64,000 nt of DNA, taken from positions 310,001 to 374,000 of the forward strand of contig NZ_RBJB01000002.1 of the NCBI RefSeq assembly GCF_003634635.1, given 5' to 3'. Below, piece by piece: positions 16,199 to 25,292 of this stretch. How positions within the stretch are numbered: position 1 is the first letter of the stretch; every line of letters starts with the position of its first letter. Both the position numbers and the translations under genes were made by a program. The notes under the pieces are model-generated. The model was given only the letters and a program-made list of their open reading frames with translations, did not search any database and was not told where the DNA came from. Origin of the DNA: Marinobacter nauticus. Lineage in GTDB: Bacteria; Pseudomonadota; Gammaproteobacteria; Pseudomonadales; Oleiphilaceae.

Positions 16199-17105
16199 GA
16201 AACACTCCCAGAACATCTTGGGCAACGAGTCGAAGTGACTCATCCACCGGCGCCTGATTGCGCCGGAAATGAAGCCCGATGTGGTTCACGCCTGCACTCT
16301 GCATTTCCTCCAGCTCCCGGATCAGGCCATCCCGCCCGGTCTGAAGCCCGAAGCGATGGCGTCTACGCGGCGCCTTGGGATCGTTGAGGTAGTCCAAGTG
16401 AATAAAGGACACATAGGGCTTGTCACCGGCGACGTTGCGCCACAGGTTGACGCGATGCACGTGCTCCTCCGGCGTTCCTGGATATGCCAGCCAGCCACTC
16501 ATATGCTGGCCGATCCACTCCGGTGACTGCTGTGATAGCCCGGCGGACAGCAGGGGTGGCGTTCGGGTATCCGGTAAAATGGCCTGGCCCGGTGACAATC
16601 GCGAGTCCTGTTTGCCGGTCAGAATCTCCACGCTGTTCCGGAAGGATTGTCCGCGGTTTTCATAGTCTGCGCCAAACAATGGGTATTCCGAGGGGCGGTC
16701 TCCACTCGCCACTCCGAGCATCAAGCGGTCCTGGCTCAGTGCCTGAACCGATGCCGCGGATTTGCGTACGATCCAAGGGCTGCGCAGTGGGAGAACAACT
16801 GCCGCAGTGCCAAGCAGAATGTTTCGGGTTATCCCGGACAGGAAACCCAGATACACCAGTGGATCGAAAACTTGGGCGGCGTCGCCGAACGACGGGTCGT
16901 ATAGAGGAACATCCCGAATCCACAAGGCCCGGAACCCGAGTTCGTCGGCCAGTCTGGCCAGTGACTGATGTTGGCTGAGATCCGGTACACCAAACGGCCG
17001 CTTGTCGAGCATGCGTTGACGCTGGCCGTCCTGGGTCCAGTCGTTGTCTAGCGGAAGCTCCAGCCCAATGGTCAGGGGGCCGGCGGTTAGCTTTGAAAGC
17101 GTCAT
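16185..17105 (-). CDS. LLM class (luciferase-like) flavin oxidoreductase (copy 1)
   Basis: This 306-residue protein has the bacterial luciferase-like barrel: ALWIRDVPLYDPSFGDAAQVFDP, the strand LLGTAAVVLPLRSPW, and RLMLGVASGDRPSEYPLFG. These proteins use reduced FMN or F420 to oxidise or reduce small molecules. A paralogue of the same subfamily lies at 22184-23155 with the same landmark motifs, each time beside a medium-chain reductase. The ATG giving MTLSKL is chosen. It is first in its operon. Confidence 0.8.
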   Translation of the reverse strand: MTLSKLTAGPLTIGLELPLDNDWTQDGQRQRMLDKRPFGVPDLSQHQSLARLADELGFRALWIRDVPLYDPSFGDAAQVFDPLVYLGFLSGITRNILLGTAAVVLPLRSPWIVRKSAASVQALSQDRLMLGVASGDRPSEYPLFGADYENRGQSFRNSVEILTGKQDSRLSPGQAILPDTRTPPLLSAGLSQQSPEWIGQHMSGWLAYPGTPEEHVHRVNLWRNVAGDKPYVSFIHLDYLNDPKAPRRRHRFGLQTGRDGLIRELEEMQSAGVNHIGLHFRRNQAPVDESLRLVAQDVLGVFHETN

Positions 17106-17121
17106 AGTACACCTCAATGGA

Positions 17122-17137
17122 CCTCCCTTCCGGGAGG
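17122..17137. terminator. Short hairpin between MFS and LLM genes
   Basis: CCTCCC TTCC GGGAGG is a perfect 6-bp stem with a tetraloop, 12 bp after the MFS stop codon on the minus strand. It lacks a T tract, so it may weaken read-through or be a protein site. Confidence 0.3.
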
Positions 17138-17148
17138 CCTCTGATGGT

Positions 17149-18321
17149 TCAGGCCGTAGCCGGTTCGCGGTTATCCAGTGTTGAAGAAATCCGGGTCAGT
17201 AGCAGGGCGCTCAGTACAATTACCCCACCAATCCAGGGCGTGTTCATCAGCCCCATATCTTCGACCACGTGTCCACCGAGCCAGGCGCCGCCGGCAATGC
17301 CGATGTTGAAGGCCGCGATGTTTAATCCGGATGCAACGTCAACGGAATAGGGCGTAAACCGTTCGGCGAGCTGGACGACATACACCTGAAGGCCAGGTAC
17401 GTTGCCGAAGGCAAAGGCGCCCCAAACAAGCAGGGTGATGACTGCGGCAATTGGATTGTAGGCCGTGAAGGTGAGCACAAAGAGGATGGCGGCCAGGCCA
17501 CCGAAAATGATGTACAGCGCTGACGTCGGCCCAAGACGGTCAGCCAGCTTGCCACCCCAGATATTGCCAGTGGCTACTGAGATGCCATACACCAGAAGCA
17601 GCAGACTGACCATGCCAGGCGCAAATCCGCTGACATCCTCCAGAATGGGTGTCAGATAGGTAAATGCCGTGAAGGTACCGCCATAGCCAACGGCAGTCAT
17701 GGCGTACACCAGCAGCAGCCGCGGATGGGTGATAACTTCAAGCTGTTGGCGAAGCGTGGCAGGCGCTGATTTCTTCAGGTTTTTCGGCACCAGCAGTGCG
17801 CTGCCAATCAGTGCAATGGTACCCAGGGCAGCGACGGTCAGGAAGGTCGCGCGCCAGCCGAAGGTTTGTCCGATAAAGGTGCCCAGTGGTACGCCTGTCA
17901 CCAGTGCCACCGTCAGGCCGGTGAACATGATGGCGATGGCGCTGGCCTCTTTGTCTTTCGAAACCAGGCTGGTGGCGATCGTTGAACCAATCGAGAAGAA
18001 CACGCCGTGAGCGAGCCCCGTCAGGATTCGAGCGGTCATCAGAGAGGCGTAATTCGGGGCCATCCAGGCAAGCACATTACCGATGATGAAAAGACTCATC
18101 AGGGACAGCAGAACCCACTTCCGATTCCAGCGTCCTGTTAGTGCAGTAAGGACAGGCGCGCCAACGGCGACACCAAGGGCATACAAGCTGATCAAGAGGC
18201 CGGCTGACGGCAGGGTAACGCCCAGATCCTGGGCGATTGTCGGGACCAGACCGACAATCACGAATTCGGTGGTCCCGATTGCAAAGGCGCTTAATGTAAG
18301 CGCAAATAATGCAATAGGCAT
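17149..18321 (-). CDS. MFS transporter, AraJ/YdhP-type
   Basis: This 390-residue inner-membrane transporter has 12 predicted helices and the DHA1 drug/sugar efflux pattern: FAIGTTEFVIVGLVPTIA at the start, LALTGRWNRK-like loop 2-3 (TALTGRWNRKWVL), and GKLADRLGP in loop 8-9. Related proteins export sugars, purines or drugs by proton antiport. The ATG giving MPIALFAL is preceded by GGAGATACGTT. It diverges from a LysR gene with 99 bp between starts, the classic arrangement for LysR control of its neighbour. Confidence 0.82.
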   Translation of the reverse strand: MPIALFALTLSAFAIGTTEFVIVGLVPTIAQDLGVTLPSAGLLISLYALGVAVGAPVLTALTGRWNRKWVLLSLMSLFIIGNVLAWMAPNYASLMTARILTGLAHGVFFSIGSTIATSLVSKDKEASAIAIMFTGLTVALVTGVPLGTFIGQTFGWRATFLTVAALGTIALIGSALLVPKNLKKSAPATLRQQLEVITHPRLLLVYAMTAVGYGGTFTAFTYLTPILEDVSGFAPGMVSLLLLVYGISVATGNIWGGKLADRLGPTSALYIIFGGLAAILFVLTFTAYNPIAAVITLLVWGAFAFGNVPGLQVYVVQLAERFTPYSVDVASGLNIAAFNIGIAGGAWLGGHVVEDMGLMNTPWIGGVIVLSALLLTRISSTLDNREPATA

Positions 18322-18370
18322 AACGTATCTCCATTGGAGTTGATTGACGCTGCCTAGTGTCCTCTTCCAT

Positions 18371-18416
18371 ACTTTTGCGATAAACAGTGCTTTTTGAAAA
18401 TAACTTTTGCGGTAAA
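18371..18416. promoter_or_regulatory. Direct repeats between MFS and LysR genes
   Basis: ACTTTTGCGATAAA (18371-18384) and ACTTTTGCGGTAAA (18403-18416) differ at one base and are 32 bp apart, about three helical turns. They occupy the shared promoter region of the MFS and LysR genes and are good candidates for the LysR binding site. Confidence 0.5.
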
Positions 18417-18420
18417 TGAA

Positions 18421-19311
18421 ATGAAAAGCCGGTCGGACGATCTCCACTTCCTGCTGTCAGTGGTCGATAGTGGGAGCTTCAGCAATGCGGCAGAACAGCT
18501 GGAGGTATCGGTCACGCGGGTCTCCAGAGCCGTCACTCGTCTCGAACAGTCCCTGAATACTACTCTGCTGAATCGAACCACCCGAAAAGTGGGGCTTACT
18601 GAAGAGGGGCGGGTGTTCGTTGACAAGGTTCGTGAGGGGCTTGCCTCCCTGGAGGAGGCAGAAGAACAGCTGGCTGTTCGAAAGCAGAGACCGGCAGGGC
18701 GATTGCGAGTAGACGCCGCGAACCCTTTCCTGCTGCATCAGATTGTGCCCCACGTTCGGAAATTTCGGGACACCTATCCAGATATTGAGCTCGAATTAAC
18801 GGCCAGCGATCAGATCGTCGATCTTTTGGAGCGACGGATCGATATCGCGATCCGGATTGGCCCGCTGGACGATTCGACGCTTCATGCCAGAGCGCTCGGC
18901 CGCTCGCCATTGTCTGTGGTGGCTTCACCGGAGTATCTTCAACGTCGTGGGCTATGCCGCTCTCTTTCAGACCTGGCACAGCATGAAATCATCGGCTTCA
19001 CTGCGCCAGAATCGCTGAATCTATGGCATCTGGGGGAAGGGTTGAAAGTGAGCCCGACCATCCGTGCCAGCAGCGGAGAAACCGTGCGCCAACTGTGCCT
19101 GGAGGGAAACGGACTGGCCTACCTGTCTCATTTCATGATCCGCGAGGATCTCGCCTCGGGCAGATTGGTAGAAGTGTTGAACGATCAGCTGGTCCGACCT
19201 AATCCCCGTGAACTGGTCAGCGCCGTTTATTATCGGAACACTTCGCTATCGTCTCGTATTCAGGTGTTTCTCGATTTTTTTGAAGATCGCTGGAATGCCG
19301 GCAAGGACTGA
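18421..19311 (+). CDS. LysR family transcriptional regulator
   Basis: This 296-residue regulator has an N-terminal winged helix (SFSNAAEQLEVSVTRVSRAV, then RTTRKVGLTEEG) and a LysR substrate domain of the CrgA/DmlR type (GRLRVDAANPFLLHQIVP). It uses the ATG giving MKSRSDD rather than an upstream TTG. Divergent from the MFS transporter gene, which it probably controls. A DMT permease gene follows on the same strand after 160 bp. Confidence 0.85.
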   Translation: MKSRSDDLHFLLSVVDSGSFSNAAEQLEVSVTRVSRAVTRLEQSLNTTLLNRTTRKVGLTEEGRVFVDKVREGLASLEEAEEQLAVRKQRPAGRLRVDAANPFLLHQIVPHVRKFRDTYPDIELELTASDQIVDLLERRIDIAIRIGPLDDSTLHARALGRSPLSVVASPEYLQRRGLCRSLSDLAQHEIIGFTAPESLNLWHLGEGLKVSPTIRASSGETVRQLCLEGNGLAYLSHFMIREDLASGRLVEVLNDQLVRPNPRELVSAVYYRNTSLSSRIQVFLDFFEDRWNAGKD

Positions 19312-19473
19312 AGTCTTTGCCTGCGTGTGGTAGGAATTACCGGTGCCCGGATGCAAGCCTCGATAGACTCTGGCATCATCCGCGTTTTTCTCTCTGTGTT
19401 CCCGGCACCGGTTATGAAGATTCCCTATCCGGTTTCGATTCGCCCGTGTTTATCCATCAGATTCAGGACTCGT

Positions 19474-20403
19474 ATGAACCAATCAAAAGGCGCCGCTTTT
19501 TTTCTCTGGGCAGCGGCATTTTCTGCCATTTTCATGGGCACCATTGGCGCGATTTCGGTATTCGCGAATGCCAGGGCAGAAGTCGTAACCTTCTTCCGCC
19601 TTTTTATCGGCGCCGTGCTCATGGCGGTTTATTTGCTAGTCAGTGGGCAACGCCAGAAGGCGCTGATGTGGCCCGGTGGCAAGGTTCTTCTGACCGGCGC
19701 GTTTCTGGCCGGGTTCGTCGTTTTTTACATCATGGCGGTTGATTACACGGCAATGGCCAATGCGGTGATGGTGCTCTATCTGGCGCCAGTCACGGCCTCG
19801 CTGGTGGCTCATTTTTTCCTGGGAGAGCGATTGACCTCCTTGGGCGTAGGATTGATTGGCGGGGCATTGCTGGGATTTGCCATGATGATGGAGTTCAATT
19901 TCAGCATCAGTGGCCGTGCAGACGAGGCGATTGGGCTAGCTTATGCCGCGCTGGCGATGCTCTGCTACACCGCCTTCATGCTGACCAACCGTCTGATTGA
20001 TGACCGTATTCCGGTATTGACCCGCAGTGGTTACCAGATGCTGTCGGGTGCGCTATGCATGCTGCCGCTGATGGCGCTAGAGATAGAACCAATGAGCCTC
20101 AATCAGTGGGGCTGGCTGGTCGCAGCCGGGATTGTTCCAGGCTTTCTCGCCATCATGTTGGCCGTGATCGCTCTTAAGTCATTGCCGGCTGCAACATTCG
20201 GCACACTGGCCTATCTTGAGCCGATTACCGTTGTGGCGCTCGCCTGGGTGCTTTTCGATCAAGGCCTGAACAACCTGCAGCTGGCCGGGTGCGCATTGAT
20301 CATAACCTCAGGCATTGCTCAGGCCTGGCTTTCTACCCGCTCGGCGGAACCTGAAAATCTAGAAACTCCGCTCGATGAGCTACTGGCCGGGCAGGTCCGT
20401 TGA
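19474..20403 (+). CDS. DMT superfamily (EamA) permease
   Basis: This 309-residue membrane protein has ten predicted helices as two EamA repeats: MGTIGAISVFANARAEVVTFFR in the first and LAYLEPITVVALAWVLF in the second. Family members export amino acids or other metabolites. The ATG giving MNQSKG is chosen; the 49 codons upstream in frame contain no membrane features. It follows the LysR gene on the same strand. Substrate unknown. Confidence 0.78.
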   Translation: MNQSKGAAFFLWAAAFSAIFMGTIGAISVFANARAEVVTFFRLFIGAVLMAVYLLVSGQRQKALMWPGGKVLLTGAFLAGFVVFYIMAVDYTAMANAVMVLYLAPVTASLVAHFFLGERLTSLGVGLIGGALLGFAMMMEFNFSISGRADEAIGLAYAALAMLCYTAFMLTNRLIDDRIPVLTRSGYQMLSGALCMLPLMALEIEPMSLNQWGWLVAAGIVPGFLAIMLAVIALKSLPAATFGTLAYLEPITVVALAWVLFDQGLNNLQLAGCALIITSGIAQAWLSTRSAEPENLETPLDELLAGQVR

Positions 20404-20438
20404 CGTTGCCGGTTGGGGTAAAATAGCGATCCATCCGC

Positions 20439-20732
20439 CTATCCCGACCTGCCTGCTGCCCGATCATGAGTGGCCCGGGCGGCAGCCAGCAGGCATTCGT
20501 GAAGAGGTTCATTAAAGCTGGAGCTCAGGGTGCCAGCGGTGATGATATTCATGGTCAATTGCCTCTGCCCCGGCAGTTGGTTCAGTCGAACCGGTCGGAC
20601 TTTGGGCGAGATTACAGAAGATTCGGGGAGTAGGGCCATGGCCATTCCTGATTCAACTGCGGCGTAGAGATTATCTACGTCAGTGCTTGTCAAAACCGCC
20701 TCGTAATTGAGGGAAGCTCGCTTCATTCCCAT
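20439..20732 (-). pseudogene. C-terminal half of a LysR regulator
   Basis: Ninety-seven codons read as the end of a LysR substrate domain: LTSTDVDNLYAAVESGMAMALLPESSV, split here as DVDNLYAAVESG and ALLPESS, then a terminal helix. The helix-turn-helix and the first half of the effector domain are missing. Its broken 5' end lies head to head with the broken 5' end of a reductase gene within about 5 bp, as one deletion of a shared promoter region would produce. Confidence 0.65.
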
Positions 20733-20734
20733 GC

Positions 20735-21310
20735 GCTTACACGACCGCAGAAGGCATGCTCGAAAAGGCTGACTTGAAAAATGGCGAACGGATACTCATT
20801 ACCGGCGCTTCGGGCGGTGTCGGGTCAGCGGCTATCCAACTGGCCAAGCGCCGGGGAGCTGAGGTCATCGCCGTCAGTGGCGAGTCCAAGTTTGAGGAGG
20901 TTCGCAGGCTGGGAGCGGATCAGGTCATTGCGCGGGGGCAGTCGCTGCTGAATAGTCTGGAGAAAGACAGTATTCAGGTTGTGGCTGATCTGGTGCCAGG
21001 CCCCCAATGGCCGGAGCTGTTGGAGGTATTGGCAAGGGGTGGTCGGTATGTGGCCTCCGGTGCCATTGCAGGGCCAATGGTGGAGCTGGATGTTCGCACT
21101 CTGTACCTGAAAGATCTGAGCCTTTTGGGCTCCACTTGGCAGCCCAAAAAGGTGTTCGAGAATCTGATTGGCTATATTGAGCGCAATGAAATTCGCCCCG
21201 TGGTGGCAAAAAAATACGCTCTGCGTGATGTTGTAAATGCCCAGGAGGATTTCATGGCCAAACGCTTCTCGGGCAAACTGGCGATTGAGGTCGCCAACCA
21301 GAATCTCTGA
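20735..21310 (+). pseudogene. N-terminally truncated medium-chain reductase
   Basis: The readable product starts within AYTTAEGMLEKADLKNGE and continues through the Rossmann motif LITGASGGVGSAAIQLAKRR to a normal MDR C-terminus (KRFSGKLAIEV). The GroES-like catalytic domain of about 150 residues is absent. An ATG at 20756 could start a 184-residue product, but it would lack the substrate domain. The break coincides with the break in the opposing LysR gene, so the original gene pair was probably divergent. Confidence 0.65.
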
Positions 21311-21324
21311 ACAAGAGATGAGCG

Positions 21325-21353
21325 AGTCCGGCGAGCCTCGTGGTTGCCGGACT
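21325..21353. terminator. Hairpin between convergent genes
   Basis: AGTCCGGC pairs perfectly with GCCGGACT across a 13-nt loop, between the ends of the reductase fragment and the SDR gene. Position suggests a bidirectional terminator; the T tract is weak. Confidence 0.45.
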
Positions 21354-21359
21354 TAAACG

Positions 21360-22172
21360 TTACGGCTTTGAGCGGCCGACCAGCTCTTCGATACCCGCAA
21401 CTATCGATGCGCACTTCGCTCCGTTCAGTGCGTCCGGATGCGGCGGGCCGAACTGTCCCTTGTCGTTGTCGAAATAAAGGCCTGAGGCACCGGCAAACTC
21501 TTCTGAAAGCGCCGCTCGAACGAGGACGTCTGCTCCGATCGACAGGCTTTTCCCCGCAATGCCAAAGCCCTCTTTAACCATTTTGGATGCCAGCAAGGAC
21601 CCCGGATTAACGGCAACGAATACCGGTCCTTCGTTGCTGTATGATGCGGCCAGAGCGTTGTTCCACATCGTTAATGCCAGCTTGCTTTGGGCGTAGGCCT
21701 GCATGTCTTCGAGAAGGCGTTTTTTCCCGCCGAGGGCGTCAAGTTCCACTGGAGCCTGCGCGGCCGATGAGAGGTTGACCACCCGTGATGCTGGCCTCAT
21801 AAGCGGCAAAAGGCGCTTTGTCAGGAGATAGGGGGCAACCGTGTTCACCGCAAACCGCACATCCAGTCCGTCCTGGGTGATGGTTTCAGGAACCCGCAGG
21901 ACACCGGCGTTGTTGATGATGACGTCCAATTGGTCATGCTCTTTGGCGATGACGTTTGCGAGTGAATCCACTTCTGACAGGCGCGATAAATCCGCTTTAT
22001 AGGTGTAGATCAGTCCCGCGCCTGTACCATTTGCCAACGTTTTTTCTGTCGTCGCCAGCTTTTCTGCGTTCCTTCCGTGCAACAGCAAGGTGTGGCCCTC
22101 GGAATAAAGACGCTTTGCGGTTTCCAGCCCGATTCCATCCGTGGCGCCGGTGATCAGTATTTTCTTGGTCAT
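21360..22172 (-). CDS. Short-chain dehydrogenase/reductase
   Basis: This 270-residue SDR has the cofactor motif TGATDGIG at residues 8-15, NNAGV, the catalytic serine in VVNLSSAAQ and YAQSK. The R in LLHGRN suggests NADP(H). The C-terminal region is typical of retinol dehydrogenase/protochlorophyllide-reductase-like SDRs. It is the last gene of a minus-strand operon MDR - LLM - SDR with gaps of 3 and 11 bp, so these three enzymes likely act together on related carbonyl or ene substrates. Confidence 0.82.
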   Translation of the reverse strand: MTKKILITGATDGIGLETAKRLYSEGHTLLLHGRNAEKLATTEKTLANGTGAGLIYTYKADLSRLSEVDSLANVIAKEHDQLDVIINNAGVLRVPETITQDGLDVRFAVNTVAPYLLTKRLLPLMRPASRVVNLSSAAQAPVELDALGGKKRLLEDMQAYAQSKLALTMWNNALAASYSNEGPVFVAVNPGSLLASKMVKEGFGIAGKSLSIGADVLVRAALSEEFAGASGLYFDNDKGQFGPPHPDALNGAKCASIVAGIEELVGRSKP

Positions 22173-22183
22173 GGTGTGTGTCC

Positions 22184-23155
22184 TTATGCCGGGAATTCAG
22201 GGAGCAGGTCTTCTGCCAGGTACAGTAGCGTATCTTCAATATCCACCTGGTTGAATCGCAGGTTCAGCGCTACATGGTTTACGCCGATTTCTTCGAGTGA
22301 TTTGAGGTAAGCCTTCAGGAACTTCATGCCTGATCTGAAGCCCAGATGAATGGGCTGAGGTGGAGCATTGGGGTCTGCCAGAAGGTCAATGTACAGGGAT
22401 TGCATCACGGGCTTTGAAAACCCTGTTTCATCGGGGATGCTCTCACGCCAGGACCTCACGGCGTTTGCCTGGTCGTCAATGTTCCGTGGGTAGGTAATCC
22501 ACCCATCACTGTGGCGAGCGCCCCATTGCGGGGTCTGTTGGCTGCCCCCGGTAATCAGCATCGGAATCTTTTCTGCCGTTGGCTTTGGCGGCATGTCCAT
22601 CTCACCGTTGGTCTGGCCATAACGGTTTTCGAATGCCGGCGCGCTATCGGCCATCCTGCGGATGTATTCGAAACTGTCCCGAAAACGCTCACCCCGGTTT
22701 GCGTAGTTCTCGTTGAGAGCAGGGTATTCATCCGGTCGGTCGCCCGATGCGATCCCGAGTATCAAACGACCACCGGACAGTTGATCGGCCGTTGCTGCGG
22801 CTTTCGCAACGTGAGCGGGGTGCCGAAGCGGTAATATCATGCTCGCAACACCCAGGGCGATCCGTTCAGTCTGGCCCGCCAGAAAACCGAGGTAAACGAA
22901 TGGATCGAATACCTGGCCGGCATCACCGAACGAAGGCACATTGAACGGGACATCGCGCAACCACACCGCGGAAAACCCGGCCTTCTCCGCCAATCGCACG
23001 CGTTCAAGGTGGCGATCCATCGTCGGCACGGGTCCCTTGGTATATCTCTCCAGTGGCGCAACCAGACCAATACTCAACCGATTTGGCTGAAACACCTGAT
23101 TGTAGCCACGATTGATACGGGCGAATGTCTTTGTGCTCTCGTTCAGTGCCGGCAT
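22184..23155 (-). CDS. LLM class (luciferase-like) flavin oxidoreductase (copy 2)
   Basis: This 323-residue flavin-dependent protein shares the landmarks of the copy at 16185: AVWLRDVPFNVPSFGDAGQVFDP (read as two blocks), GVASMILPLRHPAHVAKA and ILGIASGDRPDEYPAL. It also carries a C-terminal helix SLEEIGVNHVALNLRFNQ equivalent to that of copy 1. It lies 3 bp from the upstream reductase gene and 11 bp from the SDR gene. The paralogues are well diverged, so duplication is old. The substrate is unknown. Confidence 0.8.
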   Translation of the reverse strand: MPALNESTKTFARINRGYNQVFQPNRLSIGLVAPLERYTKGPVPTMDRHLERVRLAEKAGFSAVWLRDVPFNVPSFGDAGQVFDPFVYLGFLAGQTERIALGVASMILPLRHPAHVAKAAATADQLSGGRLILGIASGDRPDEYPALNENYANRGERFRDSFEYIRRMADSAPAFENRYGQTNGEMDMPPKPTAEKIPMLITGGSQQTPQWGARHSDGWITYPRNIDDQANAVRSWRESIPDETGFSKPVMQSLYIDLLADPNAPPQPIHLGFRSGMKFLKAYLKSLEEIGVNHVALNLRFNQVDIEDTLLYLAEDLLPEFPA

Positions 23156-23158
23156 TGC

Positions 23159-24145
23159 TTAAACCTCCACGACAACCTTACCGATGGCCTGGCCACTGGT
23201 CAGACGATCATGGGCCTTGCCCACTTCGGAGAGACTGAATGTCTGCTCATCCAGAAGCGGCTTGACGCCCCCCAGATCCACAATCTGCGCTAGTTGGGCC
23301 AGGATTTCACCGTGCGCTTCCCGGTGATGGTTGTGCAGCATGGGAATCAGCATGAAGACAACGTGAATCGACAGGCCTTTAAAGTGAGCGGTGGTAAGAT
23401 CCAGTTCAACCATGGCGACAGTCGTACTTACATGGCCATTGAGGGCTGCCGCATCAAAGCTGTTGGTCATGTTTGCGCCACCGACCGAATCGAAAACCAC
23501 GTCAAAGCCGGCACCTGAGGTGTGAGCCTCCACATAGTCTGCAACGGTTTCAGTTCTGTAATCGATCGGTGTAGCGCCGTAGCTTTTGATGATGTCGAAT
23601 GCCTGTTCACCGGAGGCGGTTGAATAAACAGTGGCACCAAAGTGTTTGGCCAACTGAACCGCGGCATGGCCTACACCACCGGTACCACCGTGTACCAGCA
23701 CTTTCTGTCCGGCCTTCACGCCGGCTCTTTGCAGGCCCTCAAACGCTGTGATCCCAACCAACGGCAATGCAGCTGCCTCACGCATCGACAGACGTTTGGG
23801 CTTGTGGGCAATCAAGCGTGCGTCGGCGGGCATCAATTCGGCGAGCGCGCCCTGCAGATCGGCCAAACCGCCAGCACAACCATACACTTCATCACCGGGC
23901 GCAAAACCGCTCACGCCTTCGCCCACTGCCTCAATGGTTCCGGCGAAGTCCATGCCGAGCACTGCCGGCAGGTCCGGTGCCAGCGGGAGGTCCTTGCCCA
24001 TCTGGCGAATCATGGTGTCGACGGTGTTGATGCTCGTTGCCGCAACGCGGACGATTACCTGGCCGGGTTGTGCCGAAGGCGCCGCCATGTCGGCCTGCTC
24101 AAACGCTGCATCAGGGCCGTATTGATTGAGAACCATTGCTTTCAT
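23159..24145 (-). CDS. Zinc-independent quinone oxidoreductase-like MDR
   Basis: This 328-residue medium-chain reductase has AATSINTVDTMIR and VLGMDFAGTIEAVGEGV in its GroES-like domain, and the Rossmann motif VHGGTGGVGHAAVQLAKHFGA. It lacks zinc ligands, as in NADPH:quinone reductases. The ATG giving MKAMVLN is chosen over a start 33 bases upstream. It is first in the MDR-LLM-SDR operon and faces away from a LysR gene 118 bp away, its probable regulator. Confidence 0.82.
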   Translation of the reverse strand: MKAMVLNQYGPDAAFEQADMAAPSAQPGQVIVRVAATSINTVDTMIRQMGKDLPLAPDLPAVLGMDFAGTIEAVGEGVSGFAPGDEVYGCAGGLADLQGALAELMPADARLIAHKPKRLSMREAAALPLVGITAFEGLQRAGVKAGQKVLVHGGTGGVGHAAVQLAKHFGATVYSTASGEQAFDIIKSYGATPIDYRTETVADYVEAHTSGAGFDVVFDSVGGANMTNSFDAAALNGHVSTTVAMVELDLTTAHFKGLSIHVVFMLIPMLHNHHREAHGEILAQLAQIVDLGGVKPLLDEQTFSLSEVGKAHDRLTSGQAIGKVVVEV

Positions 24146-24210
24146 TGTGTGACTCCAGTTTGCTGGTGGTTTGTCCAAGCGTGTGAGAACAGATTAAAGG
24201 GTCGCAAAAA

Positions 24211-24246
24211 ACGAATAAATGTCCAATAATGGTTTTCAGAATTCGT
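24211..24246. promoter_or_regulatory. Inverted repeat between MDR and LysR genes
   Basis: ACGAAT and ATTCGT lie 24 bp apart in the AT-rich region between two genes facing apart. The location suits a LysR-type site, but the arms are only 6 bp. Confidence 0.25.
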
Positions 24247-24263
24247 AAAATGGATATAAAGTC

Positions 24264-25214
24264 GTGGACACCGAAGGAATTAAGCTGTTTGTTCTGGCGG
24301 CTGAAAGGCTCAACATCAGTGCCGCCGGACGGGAGCTGGGGATGCCGCCAGCGGTTGCCAGCGCAAGGTTGGCAAAGCTCGAGAAAGCTGTCGGAGCAGA
24401 CCTTTTGCGGCGATCAACCCGCAAGGTGGCGCTGTCTACAGAGGGCGCAGAGTTCCTGCCTTTTGCCAGGGAAATTCTGGCCCAAGAGAACGCTGCGATG
24501 GCCGCGATGGGATTTGGCAATGAAAAGGTGTCTGGCACTCTGCGATTTACCGCCTCCAGCACCTTTGCCCAGCAATATATCGTGCCCTTAGTTCCAGAGT
24601 TTCTGGAGATGTATCCGGGTATTAATCTGGACTTGCGATTGTCCGATATGGAGCTGGACCTCATCCAGGGCAGTTTCGATCTGGCATTAAGAGATTCGGT
24701 GCTGCCGGACAGCAACCTCAAAGCCCGTAAGCTGGCTGAGGACCGCCGGATTTTCTGTGCATCTCCGGATTACCTGGCCAAGTGGGGATGCCCTCAGAGC
24801 CCCCGCGACTTGAGTGCCCATCAACTCATAGCCTTTAAGACGCAAGCAGCGATCACTTTAATGGGACGAAACGGCGAAAAAGGAGAGTTCAATCCCCGCA
24901 ATGGCCGTAACCGACTAATCATTGATGATGGCCTGAGCTACAAGATCGCAACTATGGAAGGTGCAGGGATAGCCATGCACGCACTCTGGAGCGTGCACCA
25001 CGAGCTGAGTATAGGCGCGCTTGTTCAACTTCTGCCCGAGTACCGGATGGACTCCGAGCCAGCGCTCTGGTTGGTGTACCCGAAATCAAATGTCCTGACA
25101 GCAAAAGTGAGAGTTTTTATCGATTTCCTGTTGCAGCGGATTGGTGAGCGGCCACCCTGGTTGGAAGGTTTTGGCGGAAATGAACAACCACGGCTGACCG
25201 ACCAACAGACATGA
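24264..25214 (+). CDS. LysR family transcriptional regulator
   Basis: This 316-residue LysR regulator starts at a GTG. Its winged helix (INISAAGRELGMPPAVASARLA without the first residue reads NISAAGRELGMPPAVAS) and the RRSTRKVALSTEG wing are clear, followed by a CrgA-like substrate domain (LRFTASSTFAQQYIVP). It diverges from the MDR-LLM-SDR operon and most likely controls it. It is unrelated in detail to the LysR gene just downstream. Confidence 0.82.
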   Translation: MDTEGIKLFVLAAERLNISAAGRELGMPPAVASARLAKLEKAVGADLLRRSTRKVALSTEGAEFLPFAREILAQENAAMAAMGFGNEKVSGTLRFTASSTFAQQYIVPLVPEFLEMYPGINLDLRLSDMELDLIQGSFDLALRDSVLPDSNLKARKLAEDRRIFCASPDYLAKWGCPQSPRDLSAHQLIAFKTQAAITLMGRNGEKGEFNPRNGRNRLIIDDGLSYKIATMEGAGIAMHALWSVHHELSIGALVQLLPEYRMDSEPALWLVYPKSNVLTAKVRVFIDFLLQRIGERPPWLEGFGGNEQPRLTDQQT

Positions 25215-25292
25215 AACGCTAGCGGAATACCACGATTGCGCTTGGCAACCCCATGTTGAATTCTTGCCGTTCTTACTAACCGGAAAACAGTG

